Numbered from the stretch's first letter, positions 1 through 7,340 are shown. The stretch is DNA of 35,570 nucleotides from Comamonadaceae bacterium (GCA_947381325.1 CANCUP010000011.1:1-35570), one strand, 5' to 3'. Notes: generated by a model from the letters alone, not told the origin. A program made the numbers and translations.

Positions 1-786
1 GTCGCCAATCAACAGAGACGCCAAAGACTGCATGTCAAAGTTGGCACTGGCATCGCGCCCTGCCACCAAGTCGATCACGATTTCACCGGGGTCGGCCAGT
101 ACGATGGGCCGGTTCGAGAGCGTGTGTGGCGCGATGGGCACCATCAACCAGGCCGGTAAAGACGGGTGCAGCAAAGGACCGCCGGCCGACAAGGCGTAGG
201 CGGTCGAACCGGTGGGGGTGGCAATGATCAAGCCATCGGCGCGTTGGTTGGCCACAAAGTTGCCGTCGACCTCCACCCGCATCTCCACCATGCCTGAGGT
301 GGCACCGCGGTTGACCACCACATCGTTGAGTGCCAAGGCATCGAACACGCAATCTCCATCACGCCAAACTTTGGCGTGCATCATGGCGCGGTTGTCTTCT
401 TCGTAGGCCCCGCGCAGCATGTCTTGGAGGGTGTCGGCAAAAGCATTCAAAGGAATGTCGGTGATGAATCCCAAGCGGCCTTGGTTGATGCCAATCAAGG
501 GCACGCGGTATTGGGCCAGTTGACGTCCGTACCCCAGCATGGTGCCGTCGCCACCTACCACCAAGGCCAAATCGCAATGTTGGCCTATGCCGGCAACATC
601 CATCACCGGGTAACCCGACAAGCCCGTGTTGGCCGCTGTGTCGTGTTCCAAAATAACTTCGCAGTGTTGCGCATGCAAAAATTGTGCAATGCTCTCAAGG
701 GCCAAGCGCGTGGACGGTTTGGCGCCACCCGCGGTGGGCAGTTGGTATTTACCAAGCAGTGCGATCTGGCGAAACTTCGATTTCAT
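1..786 (-). CDS. nadK: NAD kinase (C-terminus cut by window edge)
   Basis: Phosphorylates NAD to NADP in the cytoplasm using ATP or polyphosphate. Reading the minus strand from the ATG at 786 gives 262 codons open to the window edge. The GGDGT motif with the catalytic Asp lies at residues 78-82, followed by the family motifs LGFITD, NRA and SGGPLL. NAD kinases are usually about 290-300 residues, so roughly 35 C-terminal residues lie outside the window. The start is the only reasonable one: it opens directly on [13 protein letters not shown], a typical N-terminus. It is divergent from hrcA with only 33 bp between the two starts, a common arrangement in Burkholderiales. The truncation is a window artefact, not a broken gene. 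Confidence 0.96.
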   Translation of the reverse strand, partial: MKSKFRQIALLGKYQLPTAGGAKPSTRLALESIAQFLHAQHCEVILEHDTAANTGLSGYPVMDVAGIGQHCDLALVVGGDGTMLGYGRQLAQYRVPLIGINQGRLGFITDIPLNAFADTLQDMLRGAYEEDNRAMMHAKVWRDGDCVFDALALNDVVVNRGATSGMVEMRVEVDGNFVANQRADGLIIATPTGSTAYALSAGGPLLHPSLPAWLMVPIAPHTLSNRPIVLADPGEIVIDLVAGRDASANFDMQSLASLLIGD

Positions 787-802
787 AGACAAATTACATC
801 AC

Positions 803-808
803 TAAAAT
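803..808 (+). promoter_or_regulatory. Possible -10 box of hrcA
   Basis: TAAAAT sits 11 nt before the hrcA ATG inside the 33-bp gap between the divergent nadK and hrcA starts. A convincing -35 box at 17 bp spacing is not visible. If it is real, transcription would start only a few bases before the start codon. Confidence 0.3.
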
Positions 809-819
809 TCGATGAACCC

Positions 820-1827
820 ATGACCATGCTAGACGATCGCGCCAAGTTGTTGCTCAAAGCGCTGGTAGAGCGCTACATTGCCGACGGACAACCCGTCGGC
901 TCACGCACGCTCTCACGTGCGAGTGGCATTGAGTTGTCTCCGGCAACGATTCGCAATGTGATGTCTGATCTGGAGTCTTTGGGCTTGATCGTCAGCCCGC
1001 ACACCTCGTCTGGGCGAATACCTACAGCGCGCGGTTACCGGTTGTTTGTCGACACCATGCTCACCAGCAACCGTGAGCAGTTGCACGCCCCACACTTGGC
1101 GGCCGATCAACCCCAAAAAGTGATTGCCAATGCGGCCCATCTGTTGTCGGATTTGTCTCATTTTGTGGGCGTTGTGATTGCCCCCAGACGCAGTTCGGTA
1201 TTTCGGCACATTGAATTTTTGAGGCTGTCCGAAAAGCGTTTTTTGGTCATCATCGTTTCGCCCGAAGGCGATGTTCAAAACCGGGTCTTGTTCACGGAAG
1301 CCGACTACACCCAGTCTCAGCTGATTGAAGCAGCCAATTACCTCAACCAAAATTTCTCAGGCATGGCCATCGAGCAGGTGCGTGAAAAGCTGTTGCTTGA
1401 AGTCGAGTCGCTGCGCAGTGAAATTGCAACCCTCATGCAAGCTGCGGTGCTGGTCAGCACCGAGGCACTGACCCAAGTTCAAGACGATGTGGTGATCAGT
1501 GGCGAGCGCAACCTGCTGTCGGTCAGTGACTTTTCCAGCGACATGGGCAACTTGCGCCGTGCATTTGATCTGTTTGAGCAAAAAGCACAGTTGGTCCGCT
1601 TGCTCGATATTTCAGCCCAGGCCGAAGGTGTGCGCATCTACATTGGCGGAGAGAGCCAAATCGTGCCGATGGAAGAGCTTTCGGTGGTCAGCGCACCCTA
1701 CGAAGTCGACGGCCAAGTGGTGGGAACCTTGGGCGTGATTGGCCCGACCCGCATGGCCTATGACCGCATGATTCAAATTGTTGACATCACCTCCAAGTTG
1801 GTCAGCAATGCCCTGAGCCACAAATAA
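820..1827 (+). CDS. hrcA: Heat-inducible transcription repressor HrcA
   Basis: Represses heat-shock chaperone genes (groESL, sometimes dnaK) by binding CIRCE elements; it needs GroEL to fold. The protein is 335 residues, normal for the family. It opens [20 protein letters not shown] and carries the winged-helix part with [13 protein letters not shown] and [12 protein letters not shown], then a GAF-like middle and a conserved C-terminus ending VSNALSHK. The reading frame stays open far upstream to 376, but that part is antisense to nadK. I chose the ATG at 820; the ATG at 826 is the alternative. No clear Shine-Dalgarno is visible and a TAAAAT box lies only 12 nt before the start, so the mRNA may be nearly leaderless. 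No CIRCE repeat is visible nearby. Confidence 0.96.
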   Translation: MTMLDDRAKLLLKALVERYIADGQPVGSRTLSRASGIELSPATIRNVMSDLESLGLIVSPHTSSGRIPTARGYRLFVDTMLTSNREQLHAPHLAADQPQKVIANAAHLLSDLSHFVGVVIAPRRSSVFRHIEFLRLSEKRFLVIIVSPEGDVQNRVLFTEADYTQSQLIEAANYLNQNFSGMAIEQVREKLLLEVESLRSEIATLMQAAVLVSTEALTQVQDDVVISGERNLLSVSDFSSDMGNLRRAFDLFEQKAQLVRLLDISAQAEGVRIYIGGESQIVPMEELSVVSAPYEVDGQVVGTLGVIGPTRMAYDRMIQIVDITSKLVSNALSHK

Positions 1828-1943
1828 ATCTGTCGCCTGCGGTACTCGGCGTACAGGTGCCTTGTGGGAAACCCTCTGTTCGAATCGCATCTTTCCGCCA
1901 AAGATCCAAGACTATTTCTAACCCCTCAAGAAGGACTGACCCC

Positions 1944-2798
1944 ATGACTTTGACCCGTTGGCTTCAATTGAACTGTGCAGCAGCGTTGACTGCCTTGACC
2001 CTGCTTGGCGTGGGCGCGTCTGCGCAAGCCCAAACATCACCTGCGGCCAACGGCAAAACCGAAATGCTGTGGTTGGGTCAAGCCGGCTATCGCATCAAAT
2101 CCCCGGGTGGAAAAATCATCGTGATCGATCCTTGGCTCAAGGGCGGTCCTAAAACGCCGGCCCATATCAAGAATGATTTTTCAGCCTTGGGCAAGATCGA
2201 CTTGCTGTTGGTCACCCACGCCCATGTGGACCATTTGGGGGATGCGCCTGAATTGGCCAAACTCAACAACACCGTGTTGTATGGCCCTGCGGACATGGTC
2301 ACACCGCTCATCACACTGGGAGTCTTGCCTGCCAATTTGGGTCACCGGTTCAACAAAACCGGCAGCGTCAAGCCCTTGCCTGGCATCAAGGTCACAGCGG
2401 TGGCTGCTGAGCATTCGTCCTTGATCGTTTGGAACAATCCTGCAACCGGCAAAAACGAATCCCATCCTGCCGGAGAAGCTGTCGGTTACATCATCGAGAT
2501 GGAAAACGGTTTCAAGATTTGGCACATGGGCGATACCGGATTGTTTGGCGACATGAAATTCATCAGCGAGCGCTACAAGCCCGACCTCGTGCTCATGCCC
2601 ATTGGTGGCAACTTCACCATGGACCCCGAGGATGCTGCCTTCGCAGCCCGCACCTGGATTCAACCCAAGATGGTCATGCCCATGCACTACAACTCCAATC
2701 CTCTGACCAAGGGCACCTTGGCTGAGTTTCAAGAAGCCATGAAGGGCAGCCCCATCAAAGTGGTGCCCATGACCGAAGGTCAAACGGTCGAGTTCTGA
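1944..2798 (+). CDS. Exported metallo-beta-lactamase-fold metal-dependent hydrolase (UPF0173-like)
   Basis: A 284-residue protein with a Sec signal peptide (residues 1 to about 28, hydrophobic core then ASAQAQ), so the mature enzyme is probably periplasmic. The mature part has the full dinuclear-metal ligand set of the fold: HAHVDH at 92-97, His157 in AEHSS, Asp197 in MGDTG and His248 in PMHYN. The closest family I recognise is the UPF0173/YtkL-like hydrolases, which are normally cytoplasmic and about 225 residues. The substrate is unknown. The frame is open from 1857, but AAGAAGGA at 1928-1935 is a good ribosome binding site for the ATG at 1944 and the signal peptide starts there. It stands alone between hrcA and a tRNA gene. 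Confidence 0.88.
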   Translation: MTLTRWLQLNCAAALTALTLLGVGASAQAQTSPAANGKTEMLWLGQAGYRIKSPGGKIIVIDPWLKGGPKTPAHIKNDFSALGKIDLLLVTHAHVDHLGDAPELAKLNNTVLYGPADMVTPLITLGVLPANLGHRFNKTGSVKPLPGIKVTAVAAEHSSLIVWNNPATGKNESHPAGEAVGYIIEMENGFKIWHMGDTGLFGDMKFISERYKPDLVLMPIGGNFTMDPEDAAFAARTWIQPKMVMPMHYNSNPLTKGTLAEFQEAMKGSPIKVVPMTEGQTVEF

Positions 2799-2840
2799 AC
2801 CCCATTGGGGCCATCGGCTGACAAGTAGAATCACTTGGTC

Positions 2841-2917
2841 GGGCCTATAGCTCAGTTGGTTAGAGCAGAGGACTCATAATCCTTTGGTCCCAGGTTCAAG
2901 TCCTGGTGGGCCTACCA
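2841..2917 (+). tRNA. tRNA with CAU anticodon, probably tRNA-Ile2 (lysidine type)
   Basis: A 77-nt cloverleaf with encoded CCA. The acceptor stem is GGGCCTA/TGGGCCT with wobble pairs, the D stem GCTC/GAGC, the anticodon loop CTCATAA, and the T arm CCAGG-TTCAAGT-CCTGG. CAU can be initiator Met, elongator Met or Ile2. The pairs C4-G69 and C5-G68, which TilS uses to pick tRNA-Ile2, are present, and the anticodon-arm and T-arm context resembles E. coli Ile2 more than elongator Met. I therefore favour Ile2, in which C34 becomes lysidine to read AUA. A TAGAAT -10 box at 2826-2831 would start transcription a few bases before the gene. Confidence 0.9.
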
Positions 2918-2924
2918 ATTCAAT

Positions 2925-2955
2925 AAAACCCCTGTTAGCAATAGCAGGGGTTTTT
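2925..2955 (+). terminator. Rho-independent terminator after the CAU tRNA
   Basis: AAAACCCCTG (2925-2934) pairs with CAGGGGTTTT (2945-2954), followed by a run of T. It lies 8 nt after the tRNA CCA end and would end that single-gene transcript. Confidence 0.85.
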
Positions 2956-2994
2956 GTCTTTGGCGTTAACTCGTTCGTGCTAACCTGAAGCGGC

Positions 2995-3007
2995 TAACGA
3001 TTCGTTA
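2995..3007 (+). promoter_or_regulatory. Palindrome upstream of the old-yellow-enzyme gene (possible operator)
   Basis: TAACGATTCGTTA is a perfect 6+1+6 palindrome ending 10 nt before the ATG at 3018. Related blocks lie just upstream: CGTTAAC at 2964-2970 and GCTAAC at 2979-2984 and 2993-2998, 14 bp apart. Genes of this enzyme family are often controlled by TetR-type repressors such as NemR, but no regulator gene is adjacent here, so the binding protein is unknown. Confidence 0.4.
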
Positions 3008-3017
3008 AATCAATTGA

Positions 3018-4118
3018 ATGGAAAAAATGTCGCTCACAACTTCGGGAACCTTTGGGGATGTCAAGGTAAAAAATCGCATCTTTATGGCACCACTGACCCG
3101 CATGCGTGCTGGCAATGATGGCGTACCGGGCGAATTGGCTGCAGAGTATTACTCGCAACGTGCGGGTGCAGGTTTGATCATTTCAGAAGCCGTTCAGATC
3201 TCGGAGCACGGCAAAGGTTATCCAGCCACACCCGGTATTTACAGCGATGCGCAACGTGACGCTTGGAGAAAAATCACCGATGCCGTCCACGCTGCGGGTG
3301 GCGTTATTTTTCTTCAACTTTGGCATGTGGGGCGAATCTCACACACGTCTTTGCACCCCAAGGAGGGCTTGCCTGTCGCACCCTCTGCCATCAAGCCTAG
3401 CGGCCAGGTGTACACGGCCGCATGGGCTTTGGAAGACTATGAAACGCCCAGAGAAATGTCGCTGTCAGAGATAGACGCTTTGAGACAGTCATACGTCCAC
3501 GCCGCAAAACAAGCCAAGTTGGCAGGTTTCGATGGTGTTGAATTGCATGCTGCCAATGGCTACTTGCTGGATCAATTTTTGCAAAATGGTAGCAACCACC
3601 GCACGGACGCTTATGGTGGTTCTGTAGAGAACAGGTGCAAATTGGTGCTTGAGATTTTGAATGACATCATTCCTGTTTGGGGCAGCGGCAGAGTTGGCAT
3701 CCGTCTTTCGCCTTATGGTGAATTCAACGACATGAAAGATTCTGACCCTGTTGGGTTGTTTGCTTATTTGATTGAAAAGCTCAATCCATTGAACCTTTCA
3801 TATTTGCACTTGATTGAGCCGCGAGCCACATCTGCTGGCGGCAGCGATCAAATTGCCGAAGGTGCCCCGAGCACTGGAAAACTCTTTGGAAAATCATTCA
3901 AAGGCCCCGTTGTTTTGGCAGGTGGCTTCAACAAGGAAAATGCAACGGCAGCCATTGAACAAGGTGAGGCTGATGCCATTGCGTTTGGCAGAATTTTTAT
4001 CTCTAACCCAGACTTGCCAAAACGCCTTGCGCATGACTTGCCGTTGACGCCATACGACAGAGCCACCTTCTATGGTGGCTCTGCAAAAGGCTACACAGAC
4101 TACCCATTGGCCGACTGA
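3018..4118 (+). CDS. Old-yellow-enzyme family FMN-dependent alkene/nitroester reductase (NemA-like)
   Basis: A 366-residue TIM-barrel flavoprotein. This family uses NAD(P)H to reduce activated C=C bonds of enals, enones and maleimides, and sometimes nitro compounds. Visible motifs are MAPLTRMRA at 23-31, FLQLWHVGR at about 98-106 and the substrate-binding His177/Asn180 in HAANGYLLDQFL. RTDAYGGSVENR and the C-terminal TFYGG, which helps hold FMN, are also present. Length is normal. The ATG at 3018 has no strong ribosome binding site; the ATG at 3027 is possible. Base composition is a little poorer in GC than the following operons. It stands alone between two tRNA genes, with a palindrome just before its start. 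The exact substrate cannot be told. Confidence 0.93.
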   Translation: MEKMSLTTSGTFGDVKVKNRIFMAPLTRMRAGNDGVPGELAAEYYSQRAGAGLIISEAVQISEHGKGYPATPGIYSDAQRDAWRKITDAVHAAGGVIFLQLWHVGRISHTSLHPKEGLPVAPSAIKPSGQVYTAAWALEDYETPREMSLSEIDALRQSYVHAAKQAKLAGFDGVELHAANGYLLDQFLQNGSNHRTDAYGGSVENRCKLVLEILNDIIPVWGSGRVGIRLSPYGEFNDMKDSDPVGLFAYLIEKLNPLNLSYLHLIEPRATSAGGSDQIAEGAPSTGKLFGKSFKGPVVLAGGFNKENATAAIEQGEADAIAFGRIFISNPDLPKRLAHDLPLTPYDRATFYGGSAKGYTDYPLAD

Positions 4119-4240
4119 TATAAAAATGTAAAAAAATCCAATGCAGTCTATACCCAGGTCACAGAATTCACTTGTCTTGCAGGTGTCCGCCATGAGTGGG
4201 TCAAAAACTTGAAAGACTGACAGTCACCGATGATGCCTAT

Positions 4241-4254
4241 TCGCTGCGCAGCGA
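4241..4254. repeat. 14-bp perfect palindrome in the gap before tRNA-Arg
   Basis: TCGCTGCGCAGCGA is its own reverse complement. It lies in the 232-bp gap between the reductase gene and tRNA-Arg. The rest of that gap holds no plausible gene. The palindrome has no T run, so it is not a normal terminator; its function is unknown. Confidence 0.5.
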
Positions 4255-4327
4255 GGAAAGACATGTCACTTGGCTGTTGACACTGTGTCCTTGCGCTTGG
4301 TTGCTGTGCCTTGGGCTAAATTTCTTG

Positions 4328-4336
4328 TGCTAGAAT
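4328..4336 (+). promoter_or_regulatory. Extended -10 promoter of tRNA-Arg
   Basis: TGC followed by TAGAAT (4331-4336) forms an extended -10 box, 14 nt before the tRNA. A TTGGGC at 4311-4316 could be a poor -35 at short spacing. The same TAGAAT box stands at the same kind of distance before the CAU tRNA. Confidence 0.55.
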
Positions 4337-4350
4337 TTCGGTTTTCCAGA

Positions 4351-4427
4351 GCGGCTGTAGCTCAGCTGGATAGAGTACTTGGCTACGAACCAAGGGGTCG
4401 TGGGTTCGATTCCTGCCAGCCGCACCA
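4351..4427 (+). tRNA. tRNA-Arg (ACG anticodon)
   Basis: A 77-nt cloverleaf with perfect acceptor stem GCGGCTG/CAGCCGC and encoded CCA. The anticodon stem CTTGG/CCAAG holds loop CTACGAA, giving anticodon ACG. A34 is normally deaminated to inosine by TadA, so it reads CGU, CGC and CGA. Confidence 0.97.
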
Positions 4428-4434
4428 AACGTGG

Positions 4435-4466
4435 AGCCTCAGAACAGTGATGTTCTGGGGCTTTTT
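4435..4466 (+). terminator. Rho-independent terminator after tRNA-Arg
   Basis: AGCCTCAGAACA (4435-4446) pairs with TGTTCTGGGGCT (4451-4462) with one wobble around a GTGA loop, followed by TTTT. It also faces the 3' end of the minus-strand DUF3443 gene, but the T run favours the plus strand. Confidence 0.8.
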
Positions 4467-4526
4467 CGTTTGGGAATTTGACCGAGGGTGTGCTGGAGAA
4501 GTTTCACTGCCTGTTGCCTCGGAGGG

Positions 4527-5723
4527 CTAAAAAGCCACGATCGGTGTTGTACCACCTTGCACCGATTTGCCACTGATGGACACAAACACTTTTCGCCCGT
4601 AAAAGAATGGCAATCCCCAATCGAACGATGACCCCAATCCTGCCAGGTTGGGCTGTACAGCGAGTTTGTTGTTGAGCGATTCGGCGTTGCCAATCTTGAA
4701 CGTCACCGTTGCGGAGGCTGTGCCACTGCTCAGGCTGGCTGTTTGTGTCAACTCTGTGGCGGGGCAATAAAAATCTTTATACGTGGTGCAGAGCGTCAAT
4801 GCGTTGTCTGTAAAAAATATCCCATTCGATCCACTGTCGATGAAGCTTTGCCCATACGTGCGACCAGCGTATGTCGTGGTGAGGTAGCCGTTGTCGTCAA
4901 GTTTGAAAATGGTTTCTGACGTGATGGTGTTTTGGGTGTTGGTGTCTATGCCGAACGCCAAGCTGCCCGAAGCGCTGACTTGGCCGTTGGCGTTCACCGC
5001 AGGCAAGATGACCACGACGCCGTTGTCATGGCTTGGCAACATGGCCACTGGGTTGGTGACTTGTGACGCCAAAGGCGCCGCAGTGGGCAAGCAAGGGGAG
5101 ATGGCACACGCGTAGTAATGTGCGGTCAGTGCCCGCGCTGCACAACCGAGACAGTCTTGCTGGAATGAGCCCACGCCAAGAATGCCGTTGGCACCCAGTG
5201 CATTTTGCGTGTTCATGGCGTAGCCGCCACCTATCGAGCAAGACGCAGGAACTTGGGCGTAATTGCCATCGATCACCTGAATCGGCACCGCCGCCGCTGT
5301 TTGGGTCCCGAGTTTGATGTCCGCAGTGAAGACGCCGCCCCATGTGTAGCCGCTGATGAAGTGCGTGCACTCCGCGAGGGGTTCGTTGTTGATTCGGGAT
5401 TGAGTCAGCGGGAGGGAAATGGCGTTTGCGTGCAGCCTCAACCCATAAGAACCGGTGTCTACCAGTACATGCTCAATGGTCTGGCAGTTGCTGCTTTGAG
5501 GTTGACAAATCTCCAAACTGACAAAGCCTTGGTTGGGGTAATTCGAATTCCCAGACCATTTTTCAACCGTGATTTTTAACGCATTCAAAGGGACTGCCAA
5601 TGCAGAAACGGCTGAATCGTCGACGCTGACGGCTGAGCCAGCACCTGAACCCGAACCACCTCCACAGGCCAGCAGCAACGAGCCGATGAGACAAATGACC
5701 GCGTAAAGTCTGATTTCAGGCAT
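4527..5723 (-). CDS. DUF3443 family lipoprotein with pepsin-like motifs
   Basis: A 398-residue protein I recognise as DUF3443, function not established. The signal peptide ends in a lipobox, LLLAC with Cys20, followed by a Gly/Ser linker, so it is probably a lipoprotein anchored facing the periplasm. Two motifs look like the active-site arms of pepsin-type aspartic proteases: VDTGS with Asp89 and IDSGSN with Asp296, each followed by hydrophobic residues. A GILGVG motif at 180-185 resembles the pepsin GILGLG element. Many cysteines (about ten after Cys20) suggest disulfides. It starts directly after the DUF2844 stop, so the two are surely co-transcribed. Protease activity is my inference; a catalytically dead fold is the alternative. 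Confidence 0.85.
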   Translation of the reverse strand: MPEIRLYAVICLIGSLLLACGGGSGSGAGSAVSVDDSAVSALAVPLNALKITVEKWSGNSNYPNQGFVSLEICQPQSSNCQTIEHVLVDTGSYGLRLHANAISLPLTQSRINNEPLAECTHFISGYTWGGVFTADIKLGTQTAAAVPIQVIDGNYAQVPASCSIGGGYAMNTQNALGANGILGVGSFQQDCLGCAARALTAHYYACAISPCLPTAAPLASQVTNPVAMLPSHDNGVVVILPAVNANGQVSASGSLAFGIDTNTQNTITSETIFKLDDNGYLTTTYAGRTYGQSFIDSGSNGIFFTDNALTLCTTYKDFYCPATELTQTASLSSGTASATVTFKIGNAESLNNKLAVQPNLAGLGSSFDWGLPFFYGRKVFVSISGKSVQGGTTPIVAF

Positions 5724-6179
5724 TCACTTGATGTCGTTGATGCTCACGCCTTGCGGCGCGAGTGTGGGCAAAAAAGCAAGTCCAAAGAAATCGTTCATGC
5801 GTCCACCTGTTTGAAGGACAAAATCAGAGGATTGGATTGCAACCGGGGTGCGGCCTGAGGTCAGTTGAGACAGCGCCGTTTGATATCGCCCGAAGAAGTT
5901 GCCCAGCAAGGGCGCCAAGTCGGGTTTGCTTTCGCCCCGCCAAGCCACGCCAAACACAAGCCCAGAACGTGTCAAATACTCATGGATCTCGATGTCATCT
6001 TGCGTGATGATTTTTTTGATCTCGTAGCTCGAGGGCTTGGCAGAGCTGATCGCTTGGCTGCTCTTGATGCTGACACTGTGACCCGTGGTGAGTGAGGCGG
6101 CCCCCAACTCTGCGTGAAGGCACGCGGGTGACAAGCACAGCAGAAAGAGCCAACAGATGAATCGAGGCAGAGTGTCCAT
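5724..6179 (-). CDS. DUF2844 family exported protein
   Basis: A 151-residue protein matching DUF2844 in my recognition, with a Sec signal peptide (about residues 1-23, ending LHA before ELGAA). Visible conserved parts are the YEIKKIITQDDIEIHEYL strand region, the stretch GLVFGVAWRGESKPDLAPLL, and RMNDFFGLAFLP near the end. The function is unknown. DUF2844 genes commonly sit directly before DUF3443 genes in Burkholderiales, as here, where the stop codon abuts the next ATG. This suggests the two products act together in the periplasm, for example as enzyme and inhibitor, chaperone or partner. The start at 6179 has only a weak ribosome binding site. Confidence 0.83.
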   Translation of the reverse strand: MDTLPRFICWLFLLCLSPACLHAELGAASLTTGHSVSIKSSQAISSAKPSSYEIKKIITQDDIEIHEYLTRSGLVFGVAWRGESKPDLAPLLGNFFGRYQTALSQLTSGRTPVAIQSSDFVLQTGGRMNDFFGLAFLPTLAPQGVSINDIK

Positions 6180-6262
6180 CGGCTCATTCTAAATGAAAAC
6201 TATGGTACTCATATTTGACGCCATCGTGTGTTTCTCACGTCGCGCGGCAAACTTGCTCAAAC

Positions 6263-6277
6263 GCCCCTCACGGGGGC
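6263..6277 (-). terminator. Weak terminator-like hairpin after the ParA-like gene
   Basis: On the minus strand GCCCC-CGTGA-GGGGC is followed by GTTTG, 8 nt after the stop codon of the ATPase gene. The stem is short and the T run poor, so termination may be incomplete. The core resembles the stronger terminator at 27300-27325. Confidence 0.4.
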
Positions 6278-6285
6278 AGGCGGTG

Positions 6286-6987
6286 TCACAAGGGCAAGGT
6301 CTCCAACATGTCGTAGGTTTTTTTGAGCCAATTTTTAACGCGCTGCCGCTCTAGCAGGCCGAGCGCATCAGAACCGGTCGGATGATTCAAGGCGGCCCAA
6401 AAACTGGCGTTTTGGCGGTCAATCTTGCGCATGCTGGCTTCTTGCAGCAAACCCAAGTTCACCACGCGTGCGCCAAGTCGCAATGCTTTTTCCATGGCGC
6501 TTGATTGCTCCAATTGAGAAAAATCGTTGCCACGTCCAAAGTTTTTCAGGATCACATAGTTGGGTCCTTCACCAAAGGTGTCGATCAACTTGTCCAACAA
6601 ATCGACCGAATCTTTGCCGGCATCTGCGATGTGCCACAAGTTCACGGCCACGCCCATGCCTGCCATCACCGTAAACAAATCGGAGTCTTTCACCCAACGT
6701 GCCAGTGGTGCCGCTGTTTGTGCGGCAAGGTCGACGATCACGCTTTGTGTTTTGCCTGCAAAGTTTTGTTCTAGGGCGGCAGCGATCAAGTCCAAGCTCT
6801 CGTAGCTGTCAATGACCACGGGTGACGCAAAGTCTTCGTAAAAACGAATGAACGAGGTGTGTGACCGGTCCGTGTCAAACCCCGTGAACAGTTCGTTTTT
6901 GTCGATGAAGTATTGCGCCAGCACGCGAGCCACCACAGATTTGCCCACACCGCCTTTTTCGCCGCCGATGAAATTGAGAGAGCTCAT
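6286..6987 (-). CDS. Orphan ParA/MinD/TraL-like P-loop ATPase
   Basis: A 233-residue protein with a deviant Walker A box KGGVGKS at residues 11-17, Walker A' DTDRSH at 38-43 and Walker B VIVDLA with Asp86. This defines the ParA/MinD/CobQ superfamily. The overall pattern, with the C-terminal RQRVKNWLKKTYDML, recalls the TraL ATPases of conjugative plasmids more than chromosomal ParA. No ParB, MinC, relaxase or transfer gene is nearby, so its cargo is unknown. I chose the ATG at 6987 because the protein family starts there (MSSLNFIGG). The frame is open to 7080, but that extension is Cys-rich and unlike the family. No strong ribosome binding site is seen. It is divergent from the peptide-type transporter operon across a 397-bp gap. 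Confidence 0.8.
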   Translation of the reverse strand: MSSLNFIGGEKGGVGKSVVARVLAQYFIDKNELFTGFDTDRSHTSFIRFYEDFASPVVIDSYESLDLIAAALEQNFAGKTQSVIVDLAAQTAAPLARWVKDSDLFTVMAGMGVAVNLWHIADAGKDSVDLLDKLIDTFGEGPNYVILKNFGRGNDFSQLEQSSAMEKALRLGARVVNLGLLQEASMRKIDRQNASFWAALNHPTGSDALGLLERQRVKNWLKKTYDMLETLPL

Positions 6988-7204
6988 GTTTTTTCTTTGA
7001 AGGTTTGACATACACAAGCAAGATCGCTTGATGTGTCTGGTTTGCAAGAAGCATGCGCAGCACATCAAGAGCGCTTGCATTCAATTTGCCTTGAAATGGT
7101 GCGAATTTTCTTTGTCCCGTGATCAAACAGGGTCGCGCCATGAGCTTGCGTCACGGGGTTCACCACTTGTGTGCAAGATTCATTTTTTGGCGCTGAATTG
7201 GTGC

Positions 7205-7218
7205 GATTGCATGCAATC
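7205..7218. promoter_or_regulatory. Operator candidate O1 (distal)
   Basis: GATTGCATGCAATC is a perfect 14-bp palindrome around the shared core TTGCATGCAA. Its centre is 115 bp, about 11 helical turns, upstream of O2, a spacing compatible with DNA looping. Confidence 0.6.
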
Positions 7219-7320
7219 TATGCCGCCTTGTTATTTTTTTCAGCGAGACGATCGATTCTCCTGCTTCGTACAAAGTCGAAATAGTCATTAGAAAACATAG
7301 GTTTATGAAATACATGTGGG

Positions 7321-7332
7321 CTTGCATGCAAG
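7321..7332. promoter_or_regulatory. Operator candidate O2
   Basis: CTTGCATGCAAG is a perfect 12-bp palindrome with the core TTGCATGCAA. It lies 53 bp upstream of the start codon of the binding-protein gene, near where its transcription start is expected. Confidence 0.6.
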
Positions 7333-7340
7333 TTGGCACA

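Noticed and set aside
376-819. Upstream extension of the hrcA reading frame (148 codons)
   Set aside because: It lies antisense to nadK and has no HrcA-like sequence; the family N-terminus starts at 820.
1828-1943. Search for a CIRCE element or second heat-shock gene near hrcA
   Set aside because: No TTAGCACTC/GAGTGCTAA repeat and no grpE or dnaK frame is visible in the window.
4270-4530. 86-residue reading frame over tRNA-Arg
   Set aside because: Its centre is the translated tRNA gene (AAVAQLDR...GRGFDSCQPH), a well-known false protein.
6988-7080. N-terminal extension of the ParA-like ATPase
   Set aside because: The 31 extra residues are Cys-rich, precede the normal family start and have no better ribosome binding site.
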